From Actinomycetota bacterium (GTDB lineage: Bacteria > Actinomycetota > Actinomycetes > S36-B12 > UBA10799), in NCBI GenBank assembly GCA_003452655.1, contig DMNR01000091.1, positions 1 to 11,242 of the forward strand: DNA of 11,242 nucleotides. Direction: 5' to 3'. Under the pieces are notes generated by a model that was not told the DNA's origin, did not search any database, and saw only the letters and a list, made by a program, of their open reading frames with translations. This document shows, one piece after another, positions 4,458-11,242 of the stretch (its first letter is position 1; the number at the start of each line of letters is the position of its first letter). Position numbers and translations under genes: made by a program.

Positions 4458-5672
4458 ATGATTCGTTCAAGGTCTCTTGCACTTACCGCAGTCGTTGGAT
4501 TCACAGTCGTGGTCGCCGCGAGCGGTTGCTCATCAAACTCGTCGGGCAGTGGGACTTCTGCGAGCCCGAGTGCAAGTGCCGTTTCGCTAACCCCTGAGGT
4601 TCAAGCGAAGCTGCAGAAGGTCATCGATGATGTTCGCGTTCAGTTTAAAGCGCCAGGCCTGCAAGCGGGTGTGTGGACCGACAACGGGCAGTGGGTGGGA
4701 ACTTCTGGCGTCGCGAAGGTCGGAACAAGTCAGGCGATTACTCCTGCCGACCACTCGCGGGTCGGCAGCATCACGAAGACGATGACGGGCACGGTCATCC
4801 TGCAACTGATCGATGAGGGAAAGTTGTTGTTCGATGACGTCATCGACAAGTACGTGCCGGGCATGCCCAACGGCAGCACCGCGACGATCAAGAACCTCAT
4901 CGAGATGCAAAGCGGTATCCCGACGTACACCGCCAACACGTCGGTTGTTAACAAGTATTCGGCCGCACCGACGACTGCCTTCACCCCGCAGGAACTCGTT
5001 AACTCGGTAAAGAAGTCTCCTCCGATGTTCGCTCCTGGCGCCCAGTTCTTCTACTCGAATACCAACTTCGTTCTGCTGGGCATGGTGATCGAGAAAGTCA
5101 CGGGGAAGTCAGTCTCGGACAACTTCAACGACCGACTCTTCAAGCCCCTGGGAATGAATGCCACAAGCGCGCCAGGAACGTCGACGTCGCTTCCGGAACC
5201 GTTTCTTTCTGGAATCACCGAGCAAGGTGATCCGTTAGGAAAGATCAAGAACGCGACGAATTGGAACCCTTCGTTTGCGTTCACCGCGGGCGAGGTCATC
5301 TCCACGCTCGACGATCTGCACAAGTGGGGCGTCGCGTTGGGCACAGGCGCGGGCATTCTCAACGACGAGACCCAGAAGATGCGGCTGGAATCCGTCAAGA
5401 CGACGGTGCCTCCCAATACCGCCCAGCGGTCGTACGGAATGGGCATCGTCAACACCGCGGGGTGGTTTGGCCACACGGGTGAGATTCCGGGCTACAACAC
5501 GGTGCTCAACTACAAGCCAGACATTCGCACGACGATCGTCGTGATGGTGAACAGCGACCTCACCCAGGGCACCGGTCCCACGCAACTAGCCCCGGCAGTG
5601 GTGGGATTTGAGGGACTGGCAGGCATCATGACTCCCGGTGGTACCGCGAGCCCCTCAGGGAGTGCTAGCTGA
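4458..5672 (+). CDS. Lipoprotein serine hydrolase, beta-lactamase/DD-peptidase (class C) fold
   Basis: This 404-residue protein belongs to the penicillin-recognising serine hydrolase family, which includes class C beta-lactamases, D-alanyl-D-alanine carboxypeptidases and related esterases. All three active-site motifs are visible: SITK with catalytic Ser104 and Lys107, the Y-x-N triad YSN at 199-201, and HTG at 339-341 in place of KTG, as in many DD-peptidase-like members. The N-terminus carries a lipoprotein signal ending ASGC (Cys24), so it should be anchored to the outer face of the membrane by a Ser/Gly-rich linker. The C-terminal tail is also Ser/Gly/Pro-rich. A peptidoglycan or peptide/ester substrate is likely, but resistance to beta-lactams cannot be inferred. 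It appears to be transcribed alone. Confidence 0.9.
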   Translation: MIRSRSLALTAVVGFTVVVAASGCSSNSSGSGTSASPSASAVSLTPEVQAKLQKVIDDVRVQFKAPGLQAGVWTDNGQWVGTSGVAKVGTSQAITPADHSRVGSITKTMTGTVILQLIDEGKLLFDDVIDKYVPGMPNGSTATIKNLIEMQSGIPTYTANTSVVNKYSAAPTTAFTPQELVNSVKKSPPMFAPGAQFFYSNTNFVLLGMVIEKVTGKSVSDNFNDRLFKPLGMNATSAPGTSTSLPEPFLSGITEQGDPLGKIKNATNWNPSFAFTAGEVISTLDDLHKWGVALGTGAGILNDETQKMRLESVKTTVPPNTAQRSYGMGIVNTAGWFGHTGEIPGYNTVLNYKPDIRTTIVVMVNSDLTQGTGPTQLAPAVVGFEGLAGIMTPGGTASPSGSAS

Positions 5673-5784
5673 GATTTCCCCAGTCGGTGTGCCGTGAGGT
5701 CACCCATTCGGTTTCATCGACAACGGTCTGCTCGACTTGCGCGCACCCAACCCCGTCTTGGATCGGACTTCAGTAGCAACGGTG

Positions 5785-5904
5785 ATGGCACGAGTGATTA
5801 CTGTGATCGAGACACCGAACCAACGTCGTTACTCGAGACCCCAGAGAATCTCGCGTGACTTCCTCAGGCAACCTGCACGTCAAGTGGCGATACTCCAAGG
5901 GTGA
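5785..5904 (+). CDS. Possible 39-residue basic ORF coupled to the membrane protein gene
   Basis: An open frame from ATG (5785) encodes MARVITVIETPNQRRYSRP onward to VAILQG and is rich in arginine. Its TGA overlaps the GTG start of the following membrane protein in the four bases GTGA. That downstream start has no ribosome site at a usable distance (AAGG lies only one or two bases from the GTG), so translational coupling from this ORF would explain how it is read. The ribosome site of the short ORF itself is weak, and a 40-codon frame can occur by chance. It resembles no protein I know. Confidence 0.3.
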   Translation: MARVITVIETPNQRRYSRPQRISRDFLRQPARQVAILQG

Positions 5905-6740
5905 GTAGCACGGCGTCACCGACGAGCGGTCGGCCAATCGCGCCACGTCTCGTTACCTGGCTGCTGATCATTCTCGGCGCGTGCGAGGTTCCCTGGGTTA
6001 TCTATCTCGTGTTCGCCCAGCAAGAGTCCTTCCAGGCGTTCCACCTGAACATCGCGACACTCGGGCTCGGCATCGCGGCAGTCGTCCTCAGCTCGCTCAG
6101 TTGCATCTCATTGCTCAAGGACTGGCCATCGGCTCCAGCTTGGTGTGTTGCAACCGCGACCCTGGTGTTGTTCCTCGCGAGCATCACGACACTTTCACGA
6201 AACGTGGAGGCCAAGGTTGCCTTGCGACCCGACCACGTCCCGTTGATCATCGCCATTCCTGGCGCGATGGCCGCTGGCTACGCAGCTTTCGTCTGCCTGC
6301 GAGGCAACCGGGCGGTTCACGAGGTGGGGATCAAGATCGCCGCAATGGTGCTTGCGCTAGTCGCCCTGGCATTCCTCGCTCGGACTGTGCAGCACTTCAC
6401 GGATCCACAGTCGACGGCAGTCGTTACTCGGGCGAGGGCAATCGTCGTGCTGTTGGATACCGGCGAAACGGTGGGTCTGTTGGGTGCAGGCATCGCCTCT
6501 TTGCGAGGAAAGCCGCGGTCCACCTTGGTCTTCAGCATGATTGGCGGCGTGCTGTTGATCTGCGATGCCTGGACGAATGTCTTGACCGCTGCGTCTGGCC
6601 TGTCGTTCGATTCGGCGATCTTCTACCTCATTGTGGGTGAGGTTCCCTCAACCGTGCTGTGCATCTGGGCCGCACGGTGTGCCGCACGTGAGCTGAGGGA
6701 ACGGCGCACGCAGCGCGCGTTTGCGGTGCTGGCGCCATGA
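5901..6740 (+). CDS. Polytopic membrane protein of unknown function, about eight helices
   Basis: The 279-residue protein has hydrophobic segments at about 17-38, 48-71, 77-98, 112-133, 142-163, 178-203, 208-230 and 238-262, with a short polar N-terminus and a basic C-terminal tail (ELRERRTQR). No transporter, enzyme or sensor motif is recognisable. The GTG at 5901 is the earliest start in frame; it lacks a properly spaced ribosome site but overlaps the stop of a short upstream ORF. GATACT about 10-15 bases upstream could instead be a -10 box for a leaderless transcript. The 3' end overlaps the next gene by four bases (ATGA), so the two are co-translated and may work together. Function unknown. 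Confidence 0.75.
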   Translation: MSSTASPTSGRPIAPRLVTWLLIILGACEVPWVIYLVFAQQESFQAFHLNIATLGLGIAAVVLSSLSCISLLKDWPSAPAWCVATATLVLFLASITTLSRNVEAKVALRPDHVPLIIAIPGAMAAGYAAFVCLRGNRAVHEVGIKIAAMVLALVALAFLARTVQHFTDPQSTAVVTRARAIVVLLDTGETVGLLGAGIASLRGKPRSTLVFSMIGGVLLICDAWTNVLTAASGLSFDSAIFYLIVGEVPSTVLCIWAARCAARELRERRTQRAFAVLAP

Positions 6741-7612
6741 GATTCAGCATCGTCATTTTGCCCGAATACCCTTGGGAACAGGCTGTCGGCATCTGGCAGC
6801 GCGCGGAGCAACTCGGCTTCGCGCAGGCATGGACCTATGACCATTTGGCATGGCGCACGCTTGCCGACGGCCCTTGGCACGCAGCGGTACCGACACTGAC
6901 GGCTGCGGCCCTCGCTACTTCGACAATGCGAATCGGAACACTGGTTGCGTCACCGAACTTCCGTCATCCGGTTCCATTCGCGAAGGAGCTCGTCACTGTC
7001 GATGACATCTCGAAGGGACGCCTGACCCTCGGTCTTGGAGCCGGCGGGATTGGCTTCGACGCGACCGTTCTTGGTGAAGAAGTCCTGCCGGCCCGTAACC
7101 GCGCAGATCGGTTTACGGAGTTCGTCCGACTCCTTGATCAACTGCTGTTGGACGATCACACCTCAACCGCCGGGCAGTACTACACATCGATCGACGCGAG
7201 GACCGTGCCTTCGCCAATCCAGCGTCCGCGAATCCCCTTCGTGGTCGCCGCGAATGGTCCTCGGATGATGAAGCTGGCCACCCAATTTGGCGCTGGGTGG
7301 GTCACGACTGGTTCGCCCGATCCCGATGGCGGATTGGCAGGGTGGTGGTCCAACATCGCCGAACTCTCGCAGCGATTCGACGATGTTGTGGAGGCTGCCG
7401 ACAAAGATCGGGGCGAGGTTGCTCGACACTTGTCGGTCGATGCTTCTGGCGTTCCGGCGCTGTCATCAATCGACTACTTCGGCGAGTGCGTGGGTCGTGC
7501 GTCGGACCTCGGATTCAGCGATCTGATCATTCACTGGCCCCGGCAATCCGGGGTCTATGCCGCCTCCCGCGACGTTCTTGAGGAAGTCGCCGCCCGCTAC
7601 CTCTGCACCTGA
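6737..7612 (+). CDS. LLM-class flavin-dependent oxidoreductase (luciferase-like)
   Basis: The 291-residue protein has the bacterial-luciferase-like TIM-barrel pattern. It shows an N-terminal strand RFSIVILPEY, then QLGFAQAWTYDHL, and the characteristic AALATSTMRIGTLVASPNFRHPVPFAKELVT block. Further on come GRLTLGLGAGG (about 95-105) and IPFVVAANGPRMMKLATQFGAGW (about 166-188). Family members use FMN or coenzyme F420; in actinobacteria many such proteins are F420-dependent, but the cofactor cannot be settled here. Length is normal and the fold appears complete. Translation is coupled to the preceding membrane protein by the ATGA overlap. The substrate is unknown. Confidence 0.9.
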   Translation: MRFSIVILPEYPWEQAVGIWQRAEQLGFAQAWTYDHLAWRTLADGPWHAAVPTLTAAALATSTMRIGTLVASPNFRHPVPFAKELVTVDDISKGRLTLGLGAGGIGFDATVLGEEVLPARNRADRFTEFVRLLDQLLLDDHTSTAGQYYTSIDARTVPSPIQRPRIPFVVAANGPRMMKLATQFGAGWVTTGSPDPDGGLAGWWSNIAELSQRFDDVVEAADKDRGEVARHLSVDASGVPALSSIDYFGECVGRASDLGFSDLIIHWPRQSGVYAASRDVLEEVAARYLCT

Positions 7613-7693
7613 GATTGACTCAGCATGCCCAGGAGCAGGGGTAGGCGTTAGCCTCACCTCTGACGATCAACCTCAGTCAACCTACGGAGACTC

Positions 7694-8149
7694 ATGACCG
7701 ACTACACAGTGATTTCGAGAGAGTTGACTTTGCCAGCATCGGCTGACGCAATCAGTGCCTGGATCGTTGACTTCCACAAGTGGGTGTCGTGGTCTCCGTG
7801 GGAAGACATTGATCCGAATCTCCAGCGCACCTACTCTGGCCCGCCAAGCGGTGTGGGTACCGCCTACGAATGGTCAGGTAACCGCAAAGCGGGTGCTGGG
7901 AAGATGACGATCACCTCAGTGGCACCTGAAGAGATCAAGCTCGATCTCGATTTCACAAAGCCGTTCAAGTCGGCAAGCAAGACCACTTTCACTCTCGCTG
8001 CGGGCGCCGATGGGACAACCGTCGTTTGGCAGGTCTTCACCCCGAAGTCCCTCATGACCCGGATCTTCGGCATCTTCATGAACTTCGACAAGATGGTTGG
8101 CGCTGACCTTGAAAGGGGTCTGGCAAAGCTGAAGTCGGTCGTCGCCTAG
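7694..8149 (+). CDS. SRPBCC-fold protein (polyketide cyclase/START-like)
   Basis: This 151-residue protein fits the SRPBCC helix-grip fold, which forms a deep hydrophobic ligand pocket. Supporting features are the N-terminal strand with LPASADAISAWIVDF, the typical W-PW-x-D block WVSWSPWEDIDP and the SGPPSGVGTAYEWSGN hairpin. The end is equally typical: TTVVWQVFT, then a long C-terminal helix with MNFDKMVGADLERGLAKLK. A clear GGAG ribosome site lies eight bases before the ATG. The gene follows the oxidoreductase after 81 bases on the same strand and may be independently transcribed. The ligand is unknown. Confidence 0.88.
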   Translation: MTDYTVISRELTLPASADAISAWIVDFHKWVSWSPWEDIDPNLQRTYSGPPSGVGTAYEWSGNRKAGAGKMTITSVAPEEIKLDLDFTKPFKSASKTTFTLAAGADGTTVVWQVFTPKSLMTRIFGIFMNFDKMVGADLERGLAKLKSVVA

Positions 8150-8174
8150 GTTGTCGCGATCGTGGGGCTAGCGG

Positions 8175-8411
8175 CTACTCCGCCGGAGTCACCATGAGGC
8201 CGAAATCCTCCGGCACAGTGCTGGCGTCGTTCTCGGAGACTGGATGAGCGTCAACCTCTGAGACTTTGAAGTGTGCGCCATCAATCCTCACGACCTCGCC
8301 TTTGAGGGTGTGAAGGTCAGCCAACCCAGCCGGGATCTGCGATTTGTCGAACGCATAGACGATCTGTTTGCCGGGCATCTGGAAGTGGTCGATGGACGTG
8401 AACTCGTACAT
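8175..8411 (-). CDS. Small protein of unknown function (78 residues), after the methyltransferase
   Basis: The protein starts MYEFTSIDHFQMPGKQIVYAF and contains LKGEVVRIDGAHFKVSEVDAHP, which suggests a compact beta-barrel. The acidic end reads PEDFGLMVTPAE. A longer frame opens at 8453, but the ATG at 8411 lies eight bases after the methyltransferase stop, and the longer version would overlap that gene, so the shorter start is chosen. The ribosome site is weak (GACGGGAC). It is probably co-transcribed with the methyltransferase. No signal peptide or metal motif is seen, and I do not recognise the family. Confidence 0.65.
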   Translation of the reverse strand: MYEFTSIDHFQMPGKQIVYAFDKSQIPAGLADLHTLKGEVVRIDGAHFKVSEVDAHPVSENDASTVPEDFGLMVTPAE

Positions 8412-8419
8412 GTCCCGTC

Positions 8420-9127
8420 TCAACTCTGCGCGGCGAGCAGTCGCCACGCGCACTGCGTGTCGTTGCCGCCGCGATAGAACTCTTCAACGTCGAATCCTCG
8501 GTCGGCAGCCCATTGAGGTTCGTCGATGATGTCAGCGGGGTAGTCGAATCCGGTTACGTGCGCCATGATCCGCTCCTGCTTGTCCGCTTCTAGCGGCCAC
8601 GACGCCACGTTGGTCCCATACCGGGAGAGGTACTCGTCCCGGGATTCTCCCGGGCGGCGGACCACATCGATGAGAATCACTTCCCCGCCCGGATTGAGTC
8701 GCTCGCGCGCGGCAGTCAGGAACGCCCGCTTGTCGTCGTCAGCGAAGTGGTGCAGTGCAAAGGACACCAAGATGACATCGAATCGTTGGGTCGGGTCGTT
8801 GATGCTGTCCATGAGGTCACCGAGCCTCAGGTCGATCACGGCATCTAGGCCGGTCAGTGTCTGGCCTGCAAACTCAAGCGCGGGGGCAGCGCAGTCAATC
8901 CCGACGTAACGTTCGAGCCGAGTTCCTTCTAGTGCGGTTCCAATTCCGGCAGCATCACCACACCCGAGGTCGAGCAAAGTGAAGGGTTCTGTGCGCTGGG
9001 CAAGTATCGAATGCACTTTGGAGTAGATAGCGCGGTGCTCCATGACGTCGCTGTCGATTACGGCGCGGTAGATCTCCCAGGAACGGAAGAAGCTGGCCAC
9101 ATCGGGATCCGTCTGGTTCGGCGACAT
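8420..9127 (-). CDS. Class I SAM-dependent methyltransferase
   Basis: The 235-residue protein has the Rossmann-like SAM-binding motifs in order. Motif I is LLDLGCGDAAG at 51-61 and the acidic end of strand 2 is VGID at 75-78. RLGDLMD follows near 101-107. FDVILVSFALHHF at 116-128 is the post-motif region, and LNPGGEVILID at 144-154 completes the fold. The LHHF word is typical of small-molecule methyltransferases of the Methyltransf_11/25 type. The substrate is unknown. It is the first gene of a minus-strand pair with the 78-residue protein and is divergent from the metallophosphoesterase. The ribosome site at the ATG is poor, so an alternative start is possible. Confidence 0.88.
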   Translation of the reverse strand: MSPNQTDPDVASFFRSWEIYRAVIDSDVMEHRAIYSKVHSILAQRTEPFTLLDLGCGDAAGIGTALEGTRLERYVGIDCAAPALEFAGQTLTGLDAVIDLRLGDLMDSINDPTQRFDVILVSFALHHFADDDKRAFLTAARERLNPGGEVILIDVVRRPGESRDEYLSRYGTNVASWPLEADKQERIMAHVTGFDYPADIIDEPQWAADRGFDVEEFYRGGNDTQCAWRLLAAQS

Positions 9128-9257
9128 GCCGCGATTGTCCCGCGTTCAGCGGACTGATGGACCGATCATTCGCCCGTCTGCTTTCTGAACTTCCGCGGCG
9201 GCTCTTCTACCGAGGTGAACGAGCACGTAGACTCGATCTATCACCGGGGGGTTGATC

Positions 9258-11183
9258 ATGGGGAAGAGCACTATTCGTGTGCGCGTAGTTGTCGTGATTC
9301 TGGCTGTTGTTGCAGCTGCGTTAGTCATGGTGCCGAAGGTTTCGGCCGCCGCTGAGGTTCACCTGACCGCTGCTGGTGACTATGGAGCGCGGGCCACGAC
9401 CAACGGCGTCTTGGACAAGGTCGCTCAACTGGCCCCTGATGCACACTTGGCACTTGGCGACCTTGCGTATCAGGACGTTGCGACTGAGCAGCAATGGTGC
9501 GATTTTGTAAAGGCCCGCGTTGGTGAGGGCGCACCCTTTGAACTGCTAGCCGGTAACCATGACACCGTTGACGTCAACGATGGTCAGATCAACGACTTCA
9601 GTGCCTGCCTGCCAAACCAGGTTCCCGGAATTGTCGGAACCTACGGTCGCCAGTACTACATGGACTTCCCCAAGGGGGCACCGCTCGTCCGAGTTATTCA
9701 GGCCTCCAAAGACCTGACATTCGAAGACGGCAAATGGGCATACGCACAAGGGGATGCGCGCTACAAGTGGGTATCGGACGCGATTGACGACGGCCGCGCC
9801 AAAGGTGCGAAGTGGATCGTTGTTTCGACTCACTACCCCTGTATGTCGGTAGGGCAGTACACGTGCCCGACGAACCGCGACTTCTACGATTTGATGCTCA
9901 GCAAGAAGGTTGATCTTGTCCTGCACGGCCATGAGCACGGCTACATGCGGACGAACCAGCTGCGGACAGGCACTGTTGCCTGCCCGACGATTGCTGTCAA
10001 TACGTTCAATGCCAACTGCGTCGCCGATTCCGACGGCAATTTCACCGCCGGACAAGGCACGGTATTCGCGACGGTCGGTACGGGTGGGATACCGGTGCGA
10101 GATGTGAACACCAGCGACCCGGAAGCGGGCTACTTCGCCGCCTCTTCTGGACTCAACAAGGATCCGAGCTATGGGCTCCTTGACATGCACATGACCGACA
10201 CGACACTCACCGGTGGACTCGTCACGTCCTCTGGATCGGCAGCCGATTCCTTCACCGTCACCAAGGGTGCCCCGCCACAGAATCAGAGTCCTATCGCGAC
10301 CTTCACCTCGACGACCAACGGTTTAGCCGCCACGGTCAATGGGTCGTCCTCCGCAGATCCGGATGGATCAATTTCGACGTATGAATGGCAGTTCGGCGAC
10401 GGTGCGACCGCAACCGGTGCACTGCCGCCCGCACACACCTACGCGACGGCCGGCACGTACAACGTGACGTTGACTGTTACGGACAACGCTGGGGCAACGA
10501 ATGCAATTTCTCTGCCCGTGACGGTGTCGGCGGTTGTCCCGCAGACAAAATTGGCCGAAGACACGTTCGCCCGAACGGTGTCGAACGGTTGGGGCTCGAC
10601 GACCACCGGCGGCGCCTGGTCGGTGTATCCGACAACTGCGTTCGCCGTGGCAGCAGGAGAGGGAAAGCTCAACACCCCAACCGGTGGCGGCCGCAACGCC
10701 TATCTCAACAGTGTGTCTTCGGACAACACCGATCTACTCGCGAGCTTGGCCGTCGATAAGACAGCAACGGGTGGAGGGCTTTACGTCACCGTCGCCGGTC
10801 GCGTCGTTGCTGGTGCTGGTGAGTACCGCGCGAAGATCAAGTTCAGGTCTGATGGGAAGCCGTCGCTGGGGCTTATTCGCACGAGCGCAGCTGGTGTGGA
10901 CACGACTTTGAAGGCGGAGACGCTCGCGGGTGGGTTGACCTACGCACCGGGAGAAAAGATCAAGCTCCGACTGCAAGTTACTGGGACTGGTACGACGACA
11001 ATCCGAGCCAAGATATGGAAGGCAACTGATGCCGAACCGGCCGCTTGGTTGCTGACGGCAACCGATGCGACCGCTGGTCTCCAGGCTGCTGGAGGTTTGG
11101 GCCTGGTGACGTACCTGTCGAGTTCGTCAACGAACGGACCGATGGTCTTGAGCCTTGACGACCTCTACGTCACCAAGCCATAG
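9258..11183 (+). CDS. Secreted metallophosphoesterase with PKD and C-terminal beta-sandwich domains
   Basis: The 641-residue protein is exported by a Sec signal peptide (MGKSTIRVRVVVV... cleaved near VSA, about residue 30). The calcineurin-like/purple-acid-phosphatase-like core shows the metal ligands in order: AAGDYG near 41, LALGDLAY near 68, LAGNHD at 98-102, VSTHYP near 192 and HGHEHGYMR at 223-231. A PKD domain follows at about 344-424 (SSADPDGSISTYEWQFGDG, THTY-like PPAHTYATAGTYNVTLTVTD split across it). The last 205 residues, starting EDTFARTVSNGWG and ending SLDDLYVTKP, look like a concanavalin/LamG-type adhesion or binding domain. The ATG at 9258 is preferred over the TTG at 9252 because the GGGGGG ribosome site is correctly spaced only for the ATG. 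It probably cleaves extracellular phosphate esters; the substrate is not known. Confidence 0.9.
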   Translation: MGKSTIRVRVVVVILAVVAAALVMVPKVSAAAEVHLTAAGDYGARATTNGVLDKVAQLAPDAHLALGDLAYQDVATEQQWCDFVKARVGEGAPFELLAGNHDTVDVNDGQINDFSACLPNQVPGIVGTYGRQYYMDFPKGAPLVRVIQASKDLTFEDGKWAYAQGDARYKWVSDAIDDGRAKGAKWIVVSTHYPCMSVGQYTCPTNRDFYDLMLSKKVDLVLHGHEHGYMRTNQLRTGTVACPTIAVNTFNANCVADSDGNFTAGQGTVFATVGTGGIPVRDVNTSDPEAGYFAASSGLNKDPSYGLLDMHMTDTTLTGGLVTSSGSAADSFTVTKGAPPQNQSPIATFTSTTNGLAATVNGSSSADPDGSISTYEWQFGDGATATGALPPAHTYATAGTYNVTLTVTDNAGATNAISLPVTVSAVVPQTKLAEDTFARTVSNGWGSTTTGGAWSVYPTTAFAVAAGEGKLNTPTGGGRNAYLNSVSSDNTDLLASLAVDKTATGGGLYVTVAGRVVAGAGEYRAKIKFRSDGKPSLGLIRTSAAGVDTTLKAETLAGGLTYAPGEKIKLRLQVTGTGTTTIRAKIWKATDAEPAAWLLTATDATAGLQAAGGLGLVTYLSSSSTNGPMVLSLDDLYVTKP

Positions 11184-11205
11184 CTGCGCCGCTGATCGTC
11201 TGGTC

Positions 11206-11226
11206 AACCGGGCTCAGCCTGGTTTT
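11206..11226 (+). terminator. Rho-independent-like terminator after the metallophosphoesterase gene
   Basis: The arms AACCGGGC and GCCTGGTT pair over eight positions (one G-T wobble) around a TCA loop, and the stem runs into TTTT. It starts 22 bases after the stop codon. The T-run is short, so strength is uncertain. Confidence 0.6.
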
Positions 11227-11242
11227 GCGGGATCCGTCTCGC

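Noticed and set aside
5673..5784. Gene or terminator after the serine hydrolase
   Set aside because: No open frame with a ribosome site and no strong hairpin with a T-run were found.
5981..6640. 219-codon plus-strand frame inside the membrane protein gene
   Set aside because: It is in another frame of a gene with clear periodic hydrophobic helices and is Arg/His-rich as expected of a GC-rich shadow.
7615..7654. TTGACT and TAGCCT as a promoter for the SRPBCC gene
   Set aside because: The hexamers are 28 bases apart and no alternative pair has 16-19 base spacing.
9546..10190. 214-codon open frame on the minus strand
   Set aside because: It is antisense to the motif-bearing core of the metallophosphoesterase and has no recognisable domain.

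Overview
The window looks like a moderately GC-rich actinobacterial (Actinomycetota) chromosome segment. This rests on GC-rich coding sequence, GTG as well as ATG starts, an LLM-class flavin oxidoreductase of the type common in actinobacteria, an actinobacterial-style IS3 element, and secreted proteins with Ala-rich signal peptides. I cannot name a genus. There are no rRNA, tRNA or CRISPR features.

Layout. (1) Positions 1-1004, minus strand: the edge of an integrated conjugative or plasmid-derived element. It holds the N-terminal part of an FtsK/SpoIIIE-like DNA translocase that stops just after its Walker A region, a 32-residue membrane peptide whose stop overlaps the translocase start (ATGA), a strong RNA hairpin, and the probable tail of a further upstream gene. 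(2) Positions 1005-2300: a complete-looking IS3-family insertion sequence with 26-bp inverted repeats, orfA/orfB and a -1 frameshift site; it sits on the broken end of the transfer operon and has no visible target duplication. (3) Positions 2301-2731: non-coding DNA with a two-copy direct repeat and four hairpins, two of which share a core. (4) Positions 2732-3556, minus: a divergent YidC/Oxa1-family protein lacking the conserved groove arginine. (5) Positions 3755-5672, plus: a secreted protein of unknown function and a lipoprotein serine hydrolase of the beta-lactamase/DD-peptidase fold. (6) Positions 5785-8149, plus: a possible coupled short ORF, an eight-helix membrane protein overlapping an LLM-class oxidoreductase, then an SRPBCC-fold protein. 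(7) Positions 8175-9127, minus: a SAM methyltransferase followed by a 78-residue unknown. (8) Positions 9258-11183, plus: a secreted metallophosphoesterase with PKD and C-terminal beta-sandwich domains, ended by a terminator-like hairpin.

How the genes work together. The left kilobase is a degraded transfer module, probably truncated by or together with the IS. The rest resembles ordinary accessory chromosome dominated by envelope and secreted functions (insertase homologue, lipoprotein, secreted phosphoesterase). I see no clear complete new defence or biosynthetic system. The most distinctive items are the arginine-less YidC homologue, the strand-specific hairpin in the transfer operon, and the truncated FtsK/IS junction. 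All family assignments are by eye from motifs; no database search was run.
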